Below, piece after piece: positions 7,167 to 16,251 of a stretch of 23,260 nt of DNA. A program made the translations under genes and the position numbers. Position 1 is the stretch's first letter. Every line of letters begins with the position of its first letter. Source of the DNA: SKVL01 sp046542915 (GTDB lineage: Bacteria; Patescibacteriota; Minisyncoccia; Phycocordibacterales; CSBR16-193); assembly GCA_046542915.1 (NCBI GenBank), contig JBKHAI010000007.1, forward strand, positions 1-23,260, written 5' to 3'. Below the pieces are notes generated by a model. The model saw only the letters and a list, made by a program, of their open reading frames with translations. It was not told the origin of the DNA and did no database searches.

Positions 7167-8945
7167 CTAATTTTCACTTATATAAATTAAATCCCCCTCG
7201 TTTCTGCGGTTATTGATCTCATGAAGTTCTCTTGAGTACTTTTGATAATCAGAGAGGTTTTTTTTATCCAGATCCTCATCCCCGACGGTCTCTTTTATTG
7301 ATCTACTCAGTTCATGCATCTTTTCCTCCAGTAAAGCACTCTTATACCGGAATACTAGTTCATCACTGTAACCTAGTATAGATGATGTGTCAAGAGTTCC
7401 ACAATAGATATCCACACCTAAGATATCCTTATCCTTGTCGGGATCTATCTCCAATTTCTTTATCTTCTTAGCAAGATCGGCATCGGCCTTTTTTATTTTC
7501 TCCATTAACAGCTCCGATGGATAAGCCGGTTGAGGAGATATTTGTAACCACTTTAACAAAAGAGCCAGTGATCTAACAACCCGTTCCGTCTTTTTAACCG
7601 ACGAGTTAAACTCGACCCCTTCACTATCCGGCACTTTTCCATCTTCGTGATATCCACTAAACTGAGTGGCTCCCATACCTTTTTGAGCAAACTGCTCAGC
7701 GTCTATTTTAACGTTGTCAACAGGAACATTAAGTCGATCAGCTATTAAACTCATAAAGTAAGAACGGTCCATTTCACTTTCCATCAGGGCAAGCAGTGGA
7801 AAAGTATACTCGCGCGCCGCCTTGATCCTTTTACGGTTGTCGGAATAGAGTTCGGATATATAGTTCAACGTGTGTAAGATAGCATGAGGAGCGTCGGTTA
7901 ATACCCTTTTCCATTCTTCTTTGTCCTCAAGAATGCAGTCCGCGGGGTCTTTACCCTCCGGAAGTTCCGCTATTTTTACATCCATTCCTTCATTAAAAGC
8001 TAAAGCCGCGGTCTTGTATGCTGACTTTACTCCGGCGTCGTCAGGATCAAAACAAAGCAGTATGTTCTTAGAAAAACGTTTTAGGCGACGGATATGCTCC
8101 CGAGTGACCGATGTTCCGGATAATGCCACGGTATTTTTTACACCAACCTGATGGGACATAACAAGATCAAACTGACCTTCTACTAAAACACTATAGTCGG
8201 CTCGTCTTATATACGATCCGGCCTGATTTAACCCATAAAGAACTTCCGATTTATTAAATATGGGAGTATCAGGACTGTTCAAGTATTTCGGAGTTTTGTC
8301 ATCAGGGTCTAAGGCCCTTCCGGAAAACGCGATAACATTACCGGAAGTATCAAAGATAGGAAATATTATCCTGTCTCGAAATGTATCATATTTTTTCTGG
8401 TCCCGACTCTTTAAAAGTCCGGCTTCTAACATATCTTTCTCCGAAATACCTTTAGAAGACAGGTTTTCATATAAGTGCCTCCATCCCTCCGGAGCATAAC
8501 CCAGCCTCCATTTTTTCCGAGTTCCTTCTTTGATCCCTCTTTTTTCCAGATGTTTTTGCACTTTGTTCGAGTCCTTTAAATTCTTTTCAAAGAAAACCGC
8601 CGCCTCTTCCACAGCATTCAACAGTCTATCTTTTTTTTCCTTGAAGACGTTGTTCTGTTTTTTATCTTTTAATTCCACACCGGCTTGGCGAGCCAATTTC
8701 TGCAGTGTTGTTTTGAAATCCAATCCTTCAAATTCCTGAACGAAAGAAAACACGTCACCGGAAGCACCACAACCAAAACAATGATAATTACCCCGACTCG
8801 GCGAAACGATAAAAGAAGGGGTTTTTTCGTTATGGAAGGGACAAAGAGCTTTATAGACCGAACCGGCCTGGCGTAATTCGATATATTCTCCTATTACATC
8901 AGCAATATTAAGAAGCTCTTTTATACGCTCGGTATCTGAAGCCAT
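7167..8945 (-). CDS. dnaG: DNA primase
   Basis: Makes the RNA primers for replication at the fork, working with the DnaB helicase. 592 residues, normal for the family. The N-terminal CHC2 zinc finger is complete: Cys35, His38 (CPFH), Cys56, Cys59 (CFGC). The RNA polymerase domain follows, and the TOPRIM part has Glu256 (LVEGQFD) and the metal-binding DPDD at 300-303. The remaining about 200 residues correspond to the helicase-binding region, which is poorly conserved here. The stop is TAG. It lies 32 nt after rpoC, and a TACAAT hexamer 7 nt before the ATG suggests an extra internal, leaderless promoter so that dnaG and rpoD can be made apart from rpoBC. Confidence 0.97.
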   Translation of the reverse strand: MASDTERIKELLNIADVIGEYIELRQAGSVYKALCPFHNEKTPSFIVSPSRGNYHCFGCGASGDVFSFVQEFEGLDFKTTLQKLARQAGVELKDKKQNNVFKEKKDRLLNAVEEAAVFFEKNLKDSNKVQKHLEKRGIKEGTRKKWRLGYAPEGWRHLYENLSSKGISEKDMLEAGLLKSRDQKKYDTFRDRIIFPIFDTSGNVIAFSGRALDPDDKTPKYLNSPDTPIFNKSEVLYGLNQAGSYIRRADYSVLVEGQFDLVMSHQVGVKNTVALSGTSVTREHIRRLKRFSKNILLCFDPDDAGVKSAYKTAALAFNEGMDVKIAELPEGKDPADCILEDKEEWKRVLTDAPHAILHTLNYISELYSDNRKRIKAAREYTFPLLALMESEMDRSYFMSLIADRLNVPVDNVKIDAEQFAQKGMGATQFSGYHEDGKVPDSEGVEFNSSVKKTERVVRSLALLLKWLQISPQPAYPSELLMEKIKKADADLAKKIKKLEIDPDKDKDILGVDIYCGTLDTSSILGYSDELVFRYKSALLEEKMHELSRSIKETVGDEDLDKKNLSDYQKYSRELHEINNRRNEGDLIYISEN

Positions 8946-8952
8946 AAAATAT

Positions 8953-8958
8953 ATTGTA
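8953..8958 (-). promoter_or_regulatory. possible internal dnaG -10 box
   Basis: On the minus strand TACAAT (8958-8953) lies 7 nt before the dnaG ATG, the same hexamer and distance as at hisS. No convincing -35 box precedes it. It is supported mainly by the repeated architecture. Confidence 0.35.
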
Positions 8959-8977
8959 ACGCTATTTTCTTGATACG

Positions 8978-11900
8978 TTACTCTTCCTCCTCTTCTCCCA
9001 GTTCACGGGCTTCGGTGAGTTCTTCCTTCAATTTCTCTATACTATCCGCTTTTCTACTCCCTTCAAATCCGGTTCCGGCGGGAATTAGGCGTCCGATTAT
9101 AACATTCTCTTTCAGTCCGACCAGATCATCTCTTCTCCCCTGAACCGCGCTTTCGGTAAGTACTCTGGTTGTATTCTGGAATGAAGCGGCAGAAAGGAAA
9201 CTATTTCGTGTTAGAGCTACTTCGGTAATGCCCATTATGACCGGTTCACTTTTCAACTCTTCTCCCCCGGCCTTCTTTATCTTGTTCTTCTCCTCTTCCA
9301 ATACCACATCTTCCACTATTTCACCTCTCATAAATGTACTATCTCCGGGTTGCTTCACTCGGCGACGAGAGAACATCTGTTTTACCACAACCTCAATGTG
9401 TTTTCTGGAGACCGATTCACCTTGGAGTTCATATAATTTACTTATTTCGCTGATGATATATTCTTGGGTCTTTACTTTGCCGGCGTACTTGAAGAGTTCA
9501 TCAAGATCGGCAGAACCGTCGGTCATAATGTCACCCTTTTCTACTTGTTGGTTTTCTTTGACCAAAACGACCCTTAAAGAACTCACCGTATGCTCCACTT
9601 CACTACCGGATTTAGCCGAAGCGCGCTTGTCAGAAACCTCCGGTAAAACAGTGATGACCTTTCCTTTTTGGGTTTCTTTTACACCGGTAACCACTCCGCT
9701 AACGCGACTTACAGCGGCGGGATTCTTGGGCTTTCTTTTCTCAAAGACCTCCTCAACACGAGGCAGACCTTGTGTTATGTCACCCCCGACAGAAGCCGCA
9801 CCTCCGGCGTGGAAGGTCCTCATAGTAAGCTGAGTACCGGGTTCACCGATGGCTTGAGCCGCTACGGTACCGACAGCTTCTCCGATCTCTATGACCTTGT
9901 TATTACCGAAATCAACTCCGTAACATTTGACGCAGATCCCTTGTTTACTTTTGCAAAGAAGAGGGCTCCTGATAGTTACTTCCTCTATACCGGCTTCTTC
10001 AATGGCAACGGCGTCATCCTTATCCAGAAAGTGCCCTTTCTTAAATAAGACTTTACCCGAGGCATCCTTAACATCTTCCGCCAAGAACCTACCTTTTATG
10101 ATCTTCACAATAGAGTCACTGATACCGGAAGCTGTCTTTTTACTTATAAGCAAACCTTCCTTGGTGCCACAATCTTCCTCTCTAACTATAACATCTTGAG
10201 AAACATCAAAGAGTCTTCTGGTCAGGTAACCCGCTTGAGCGGTTCTTAAGGCGGTGTCGGTCTGACCTTTACGTGACCCGTGAGTGGTAATAAAGTATTC
10301 TATAGGACTTAACCCTTCTTTACTGCAAGAAAGGATCGGAAACTCCATAGTATCACCGGCACTCTTTTGAATAAGACCTTTCATACCGGCCATCTGAGTT
10401 ATCTGGGAAAGGGAACCCCTGGCTCCGGATTGCCACATATCATAAGCCGAATCTCTTTCAGTAAAGGTTTCTGGCAATATAGCTTCGATATCATTCTTGG
10501 CTTTATGCCATATCTCTATATTCTTTCTTATTCTTTCATTGGCAGACAAAAGCCCGATCTCGTACTGTTCCATTACTTTATCCGAATGGGCCTTTGCTTC
10601 AGCTATTATATCCGCTTTCTTTTCCGGTATTCGTACCTCATCAATTCCCCAAGTAATACCCGAATAGGTAGCATATTTGAATCCGAAATTCTTTATCTTA
10701 TCCATTATGGTAGGAATGTTTTCTATACCGTACTTTTCTATAAGATCATCTACTATATGAGCCATCTCTTTCCTGTCCACCTCCATATTTACAAAAGGAA
10801 AATCAGACGGCAGAACACTGTTGAACAACAACCTACCCACCGAAGTTTCAAAGATCTCTTGGTTATACTGTGCGTATTTGGGTTTATCAGAGGCTAACAC
10901 CTTAATGTTGGCTCGAAAACCGACATGTCCGAAATCATAGGCGTTTATAGCTTCATTGGGGCTGGAAAAGATCTTTCCTTCTCCTTTTTCGCCTTCTAAT
11001 ATCTTGGTCATCCAATAACATCCCAATACTATATCTAATAGTTTAGAACTTATGATCGGATCTCCGCTTCCGGGTTTTAAGATGTTCTTATCAGAAGCCA
11101 TTATTTCTTTGGCCTCAAACTGAGCTTCTTCCGACAGAGGAACGTGGACCGCCATCATATCTCCGTCAAAATCGGCATTAAAAGCCGGACAAACAAGCGG
11201 ATGTATCTGAATAGCATTACCTTCTATCAAAAGCGGTTTAAACGCCTGAATCCCCAAACGATGAAGTGTCGGAGCACGATTTAAGAGAACATACTTACCT
11301 TTAATAACCTCTTCCAATATCTCCCAGACCTCCGGGACGCCCTCTTCTATTAACCGACTGGCTCCTCTTATGTTGTATGCCATTTCTCTCTTTAAAAGAC
11401 CGGAAATGACAAAAGGTTTAAAGAGTTCCAAAGCCATATGTTTCGGTAAACCGCATTCATTCAAAGAAAGCTCTGGTCCGATAACAATGACCGAACGACC
11501 GGAGTAATCAACACGTTTACCTAATAAACTTCTCCTCAAGATACCTCTTTTACCTTTAAGATTATCCGCTAGAGATTTCAAAACACCCCTTTGCGCCTGA
11601 CCACCGGCCTGTTGGGCGGTACCTTGTCTCATTGAGTTGTCTATCAAAGCATCTACCGCTTCCTGCAGTATTCTTTTTTCATTCCTTAAAATAACCTCGG
11701 GTGCTTGGATGTCCTTAAGTTTCTTCAACCTGTTATTCCTGTTTATGACTCTCCTGTATAGATCATTCACGTCGGAGGTGGCATACCGTCCACCGTCTAA
11801 GGGAACCATTGGTCTGAGAGCTGGCGGAATTATCGGGATATGAGTAAGGAACATCCATTCCGGCCTCAAGTCTGCCGCGATAAGAGACTGTATCAAAGAA

Positions 11901-12682
11901 ATACGTTTATTTAGTTTTTGCTTCTCGGCAGCCCCGGCTTTTTCATACGCTTCCAAGAGTCGGCCTTCCAGTTCATTCAGGTCTATTTGTTTAAATATCT
12001 CGTAAACAGCTTCAGCGCCTATTCCCGACTCAAACAAAGACCCATAACGTAGGGAATATTTATGACAATCCACTTCATTCAATACCATTCCTTCCTTAAC
12101 GCTTTTTATTTCCCTTTTAGCGGTCTCCAACCTTTCTTTAAGTTCCTCTTTTTCCTTCTTTCCAAGTTCTTTGACCTTACCCTTGTACTCAGAATCAACT
12201 TCTTTTAGAAGTCTCTCTCGTTCATCTTCATCAACGCGCGTGATAATATAGCCGGAAAAATACATTACTTTCTCCAGATCCGCCATAGGGATCCCCAAGA
12301 TCAGACTGATCCTTGAAGGAATACCTCTCAGGAACCAGATATGGGATACCGGAGTAGCTAGCTTGATGTGTCCCATCCGCTCCCGTCGAACTACCGATCT
12401 TGTTATTTCCACTCCGCACTTCTCACACACTATTCCTTTATAACGGATACCTCTATACTTTCCGCAGTAACATTCATAATCTTTTTCCGGTCCGAATATC
12501 TTTTCGTCAAAAAGACCGTTCTTTTCGCTCCGTTGAGTTCGGTAATTTATGGTCTCCGGTTTGGTTACCTCTCCATAAGACCATGACTGGATCCGTTCCG
12601 GAGAAGCCAACTTCAATGTTATGGAATCGAAGTCGTTTATGGTGGCACGCTTGTTTTTTGTCTGAGATGAGTGGTTATTCAT
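8978..12682 (-). CDS. rpoC: DNA-directed RNA polymerase subunit beta'
   Basis: Catalytic beta' subunit of RNA polymerase, 1234 residues. The N-terminal zinc site is complete (Cys71, Cys73, Cys86, Cys89). The catalytic magnesium loop NADFDGD is at 502-508 (Asp504, Asp506, Asp508). The second zinc site is formed by EDCGT and the later CKSKQGICVKC, and the trigger loop reads TMRTFHAGGAAS. The length suggests no large lineage-specific insertion like that of E. coli beta'. The protein ends in an acidic run (EEEEE). It starts 20 nt after rpoB and clearly shares its transcript. The ATG at 12682 has only AT-rich sequence upstream and no Shine-Dalgarno. Confidence 0.98.
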   Translation of the reverse strand: MNNHSSQTKNKRATINDFDSITLKLASPERIQSWSYGEVTKPETINYRTQRSEKNGLFDEKIFGPEKDYECYCGKYRGIRYKGIVCEKCGVEITRSVVRRERMGHIKLATPVSHIWFLRGIPSRISLILGIPMADLEKVMYFSGYIITRVDEDERERLLKEVDSEYKGKVKELGKKEKEELKERLETAKREIKSVKEGMVLNEVDCHKYSLRYGSLFESGIGAEAVYEIFKQIDLNELEGRLLEAYEKAGAAEKQKLNKRISLIQSLIAADLRPEWMFLTHIPIIPPALRPMVPLDGGRYATSDVNDLYRRVINRNNRLKKLKDIQAPEVILRNEKRILQEAVDALIDNSMRQGTAQQAGGQAQRGVLKSLADNLKGKRGILRRSLLGKRVDYSGRSVIVIGPELSLNECGLPKHMALELFKPFVISGLLKREMAYNIRGASRLIEEGVPEVWEILEEVIKGKYVLLNRAPTLHRLGIQAFKPLLIEGNAIQIHPLVCPAFNADFDGDMMAVHVPLSEEAQFEAKEIMASDKNILKPGSGDPIISSKLLDIVLGCYWMTKILEGEKGEGKIFSSPNEAINAYDFGHVGFRANIKVLASDKPKYAQYNQEIFETSVGRLLFNSVLPSDFPFVNMEVDRKEMAHIVDDLIEKYGIENIPTIMDKIKNFGFKYATYSGITWGIDEVRIPEKKADIIAEAKAHSDKVMEQYEIGLLSANERIRKNIEIWHKAKNDIEAILPETFTERDSAYDMWQSGARGSLSQITQMAGMKGLIQKSAGDTMEFPILSCSKEGLSPIEYFITTHGSRKGQTDTALRTAQAGYLTRRLFDVSQDVIVREEDCGTKEGLLISKKTASGISDSIVKIIKGRFLAEDVKDASGKVLFKKGHFLDKDDAVAIEEAGIEEVTIRSPLLCKSKQGICVKCYGVDFGNNKVIEIGEAVGTVAAQAIGEPGTQLTMRTFHAGGAASVGGDITQGLPRVEEVFEKRKPKNPAAVSRVSGVVTGVKETQKGKVITVLPEVSDKRASAKSGSEVEHTVSSLRVVLVKENQQVEKGDIMTDGSADLDELFKYAGKVKTQEYIISEISKLYELQGESVSRKHIEVVVKQMFSRRRVKQPGDSTFMRGEIVEDVVLEEEKNKIKKAGGEELKSEPVIMGITEVALTRNSFLSAASFQNTTRVLTESAVQGRRDDLVGLKENVIIGRLIPAGTGFEGSRKADSIEKLKEELTEARELGEEEEE

Positions 12683-12702
12683 AAATATAATATGCTTTTA
12701 TT

Positions 12703-15700
12703 TTAATCAACTTGACCTTGATCTTTTTTAAGTTCTACATCCAAGGCGATCCCTCTTAAAGTATTGAGTAAGACGTTAAAGGATGCCGGAGTATTCAACT
12801 GTTTGATCGGCTCACCTTTCACCATGGCATCAAAAGCGGCCGAACGTCCGGTTATATCATCAGATTTAATGGTAAGCATTTCTCTAAGATTATAGGCTGT
12901 ACCATATCCCAACAACGCCCAGACCTCCATTTCTCCTAATCTTTGGCCTCCATTTTGTGCTTTGCCTCCCAGTGGCTGTTGTGTGATCAAAGAATAAGGG
13001 CCGATAAACCGCATATGTATCTTATCTTCCACCATATGATGCAGTTTCAGAATATACATATAGCCAACCGCAACATCCTGATCAAAGGCCTCTCCGGTTC
13101 TGCCATCGTAAAGGGGAGTTTTACCATTTCGGTTAAATCCTATTTTTTCCAATTCATCTTTTATCTCTTCGGCGTCAGCCTCCGCGAAAGGAGGAACTAT
13201 GGCCTGATACTGTAAAGAGTTAGCTGCCATTCCCAGATGCATCTCCAATATCTGACCCAAGTTCATTCGACTGGGAATACCTAAGGGAGTAAGTATAACG
13301 TCAACAGGGGTTCCATCCGGCATATAGGGCATATCTTCCTCAGGTAAAACTTTAGATATAACACCTTTGTTTCCGTGCCTTCCGGCTAATTTATCACCCA
13401 CAATTATGTTCCTTATCTGCGCAACTTCAATATGGATCCTTTTAATTATACCGGATTCAAGTTTATCTCCATTCTCTCTGGAAAAGACCTTTATACCGAT
13501 GACCCTACCTCTTTTACCTCCTTCTATTCTCTTAGAAGTATCCTTGACATCACGGGCTTTCTCTCCGAAGAGCGAGCGTAGGAGTCTTTCTTCTGGAGTC
13601 AACTGAGTTTCCCCTTTGGGGGTTATCTTACCAACCAATATATCACCGGTTTCCACCTCAGCGCCCAAACGAATTATTCCGTCTTCATCCAGATTACGGA
13701 GTTTAGCTTCACCGACGTTGGGAATATCACAAGTGGTAACTTCAGGCCCAAGTTTGGTATCACGAACATAAACAACGAATTCTTCAATGTGAATACTGGT
13801 AAATTTACTATTCTTTATAAGACGTTCCGAAATAATAATGGCATCTTCATAATTTGCTCCAGACCAGGACATAAATGCAACCAAGACATTCTGTCCCAAA
13901 GCGATCTGCCCGTTATCACTTGAGGAAATGTCCGCCAGAATATCACCTTTTTTAATAGATTGTCCTTTGCTTACGACGGGACGTTGATGAAAACAAGTAA
14001 AGCTATTGGTCTTTGAGAACTGCACCAAAGGATAGCTCTTGGTCTCTCCTTTTTTTGTTTTGATCACTATCTTTCTGGCGTCTGCATAGGTCACCTCACC
14101 ATCATCTTCCGCCGAAATAACACGGCCCATATCTCTGACCGCCTGTTCTTCTACTCCAGTAGCCACTATCGGAGCTTCCGGAACGATGCAAGGCACAGCC
14201 TGTTTTTGCATATTGGAACCCATCAAGGCCCTGTTCGCATCATCGTGGCTTAAGAACGGGATCATACAGGTGGCTACCGAGAAGGCTTGAGTGGTAGCGA
14301 CATCGATATAATCTACATCTGATACAGGCACTACATCGTGACTGCCTCTGATCCTCACGGCTACTTCTTTATCAAGCAAGCGTCCCGAGTCATCGCGATT
14401 GGCGGCGGCGTGGGCGATCTTGTATTTCTCTTCTTCAAGAGCACTTAAATAATGCACTTCACCGGTAACTACTCCGTTCTTGACCTTGGCGTAAGGTGAC
14501 TCTATCATTCCAAAATCGTTGACTCTGGCATATAAGGTTAATCTTAAAATAAGACCGATATTAGCTCCTTCAGGAGTATGAACCGGACACAATCTTCCGT
14601 AATGGGAAGGATAGACATCTCGTACTTCAAATCCGGCTCTAGCTCTATTCAAACCACCGGGTCCAAGAGCTGAAAGGGTCCTTAAGTGCTCTATCTCCGT
14701 CAAGGCATTCTCCTGTTGCATGAACTGAGATAACTGACTGGTAGTAAAGAACTCCTTTATACGAGCCTGCATCGGTTTAGGACTTATGAAATTAACCGGT
14801 AAGGTCATTTCCGTCTCAATGGTCGACATTCGGTTCTGTATATTACGCTTCATCTGTGCCATACCGACTCGGAGCTTTTGTTGGAAGGTCTCGTCAAAGT
14901 ATCTGACACGTCTTGAACCCAGATGATCTATATCATCTTCTTTGGCATTAGGATCACTGTTCAACTCAGCAATATGTTTGATGATCAGGGCCAGATCTTC
15001 CTTTGTTATCTCCTTCTTTTCTATTTCTTTATCATCCAAGGGTAAATTAAAACGTTGATTAAATCTGTACCTTCCCACTTTGGAAAAATCATAACGATCT
15101 GAAGAAAAAAGTGAAAGAATGAAGTTTTTAGCATTTTCAGGAGTCGCCACATCTCCGTCACGAAGACGTTTATATATCTCCACCGCGGCATCACCAACAT
15201 TCTTCGCTGTGTCTTTTTCCAGTGTTTTTTCTATACAATGCAAAGCTTTTTCATCACCTTTAAATAAACCTCTTATTTCATCATCGGTCTCTGCTCCCAG
15301 GGTTCGCAATAAAGAAGTTGCTGGAACTTTTTTCTTACGATCCAAACGAATATAAGCCGCTTCATCCGACTCTGTCTCGATTTCCACCCAGACACCTCTA
15401 AGGGGAATAACTTTGGCTCCAAAATACCGATGGCCTTTGATCATTGAGGAAGTAAAAAATACTCCGAATGACCTAGCCAACTGCGGCACGATGACCCTTT
15501 CAATACCACTTATAATAAAAGTAACGTTCTTGGTCATCATGGGAACTTCGGATATAAATATCTCTTGCTCCTTTTCTGTGCCCATTACCTTATTTTTCAG
15601 TTTTACCTTAACCTTTAGAGGGGCTTCATAGGACAACTTGTGTTCTTTGGCTTCTTGCTCTGTTATGGCAGGCTCGCCTAATTCAATATCTCCGAATTCA

Positions 15701-15906
15701 AGCTCGAACTTTTTCTCTGAAAAATCCTTTATGGGAGAAAACTCTTCAAAAACCTCTTTTATTCCTTCTTTTATAAGACGTTCAAATGAATTACGCTGGT
15801 CTTTCACCAAGTCAGGCATTGGTATTAGAGGTTTTTGGTATGACCTAAAATATTTTTTAGGATACGCACCGACACTAACGGGTGTGGAGTGTGAATTTGA
15901 ATTCAT
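12703..15906 (-). CDS. rpoB: DNA-directed RNA polymerase subunit beta
   Basis: Beta subunit of RNA polymerase, 1067 residues, a compact version compared with E. coli (1342). Landmarks in order: lobe domains, the rifampicin pocket (about 391-420), GPGGLNRARAGFEVRDV, the HTPEGANIGLI fork region, GRHGNKGV, and the C-terminal clamp region that contacts beta'. In the rifampicin pocket the residue equal to E. coli Asp516 is Gln397 and the one equal to Arg529 is Thr410, while Gln394, Phe395, His407 and Ser412 (equal to Gln513, Phe514, His526, Ser531) are kept. No rplJ or rplL lies upstream, unlike the common rplJL-rpoBC order; the upstream neighbour is a 345-bp non-coding leader and then trmD. Confidence 0.98.
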   Translation of the reverse strand: MNSNSHSTPVSVGAYPKKYFRSYQKPLIPMPDLVKDQRNSFERLIKEGIKEVFEEFSPIKDFSEKKFELEFGDIELGEPAITEQEAKEHKLSYEAPLKVKVKLKNKVMGTEKEQEIFISEVPMMTKNVTFIISGIERVIVPQLARSFGVFFTSSMIKGHRYFGAKVIPLRGVWVEIETESDEAAYIRLDRKKKVPATSLLRTLGAETDDEIRGLFKGDEKALHCIEKTLEKDTAKNVGDAAVEIYKRLRDGDVATPENAKNFILSLFSSDRYDFSKVGRYRFNQRFNLPLDDKEIEKKEITKEDLALIIKHIAELNSDPNAKEDDIDHLGSRRVRYFDETFQQKLRVGMAQMKRNIQNRMSTIETEMTLPVNFISPKPMQARIKEFFTTSQLSQFMQQENALTEIEHLRTLSALGPGGLNRARAGFEVRDVYPSHYGRLCPVHTPEGANIGLILRLTLYARVNDFGMIESPYAKVKNGVVTGEVHYLSALEEEKYKIAHAAANRDDSGRLLDKEVAVRIRGSHDVVPVSDVDYIDVATTQAFSVATCMIPFLSHDDANRALMGSNMQKQAVPCIVPEAPIVATGVEEQAVRDMGRVISAEDDGEVTYADARKIVIKTKKGETKSYPLVQFSKTNSFTCFHQRPVVSKGQSIKKGDILADISSSDNGQIALGQNVLVAFMSWSGANYEDAIIISERLIKNSKFTSIHIEEFVVYVRDTKLGPEVTTCDIPNVGEAKLRNLDEDGIIRLGAEVETGDILVGKITPKGETQLTPEERLLRSLFGEKARDVKDTSKRIEGGKRGRVIGIKVFSRENGDKLESGIIKRIHIEVAQIRNIIVGDKLAGRHGNKGVISKVLPEEDMPYMPDGTPVDVILTPLGIPSRMNLGQILEMHLGMAANSLQYQAIVPPFAEADAEEIKDELEKIGFNRNGKTPLYDGRTGEAFDQDVAVGYMYILKLHHMVEDKIHMRFIGPYSLITQQPLGGKAQNGGQRLGEMEVWALLGYGTAYNLREMLTIKSDDITGRSAAFDAMVKGEPIKQLNTPASFNVLLNTLRGIALDVELKKDQGQVD

Positions 15907-15936
15907 AATAAAAATTATTTAAAATAATTACTCTTA

Positions 15937-15966
15937 TATATAGATGTGTAATTATGATCTTGTAAA
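15937..15966 (-). promoter_or_regulatory. rpoB promoter candidate P2
   Basis: On the minus strand TTTACA (15966-15961) is followed by 18 bp and TATATA (15942-15937). It would give a leader of roughly 25-30 nt, skipping the hairpin region. The sequence is very AT-rich, so a chance match is possible. Confidence 0.35.
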
Positions 15967-15993
15967 TCAGAAAATTAAAGGCACAAAGAACTC

Positions 15994-16029
15994 CCGAGCT
16001 AAAAACTTAGCCCGGTGAAAAATTTAGCT
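15994..16029 (-). promoter_or_regulatory. rpoB leader, competing hairpins
   Basis: Written on the plus strand, CCGAGCTAA (15994-16002) pairs with TTAGCCCGG (16007-16015), a 9-bp stem with one G-U wobble in RNA and a 4-nt loop. The same AGCTAAA (15997-16003) can instead pair with TTTAGCT (16023-16029). The two pairings exclude each other, as in attenuators and riboswitch expression platforms. On the minus strand the stem is followed by a mixed, only mildly U-rich stretch. Confidence 0.4.
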
Positions 16030-16138
16030 AATCATTTAAGATAATAGCGATCAATAATATTGATATAACCTTTAACCTCTTCAAGAACTCCTTGCCGCAG
16101 AAACCACCTCAACTCAATCGAAAGCTGTATAAGCAAGC

Positions 16139-16166
16139 ATTTTACATGTTAATTAAAAAATGTCAA
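16139..16166 (-). promoter_or_regulatory. rpoB promoter P1
   Basis: On the minus strand a perfect TTGACA (16166-16161) is followed by 16 bp and TAAAAT (16144-16139), preceded by TG (a possible extended -10). A 7-bp inverted repeat, ATGTTAA (16146-16152) and TTAACAT (16175-16181), brackets the -35 box, and T-tracts lie upstream. Transcription should start near 16132, giving a leader of about 225 nt before rpoB. Confidence 0.65.
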
Positions 16167-16251
16167 CAAAAAAGTTAACATCTTAAGAATACTTGGAGAT
16201 ACCGCTAAAACGCAACTTATATTTATATCCGTTTTGTGAGAAAAGTAAGCA

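Larger units (their letters stand above)
15907..16251 (-). other. 345-bp non-coding region, mostly rpoB leader
   Basis: No plausible gene is seen on either strand between trmD and rpoB. The region holds the distal promoter P1 (16139-16166), a predicted transcribed leader of about 225 nt, a GC-containing hairpin with a competing partner (15994-16029), a nearer promoter candidate P2 (15937-15966), and an inverted repeat AATTATT/AATAATT (15913-15919 with 15923-15929) just before the rpoB start. No known riboswitch or ribosomal-protein leader was recognised. Confidence 0.6.

Noticed and set aside
10367..10897. 176-residue plus-strand frame opposite rpoC
   Set aside because: It is a shadow of rpoC, rich in aromatic residues as expected from antisense of this codon use.
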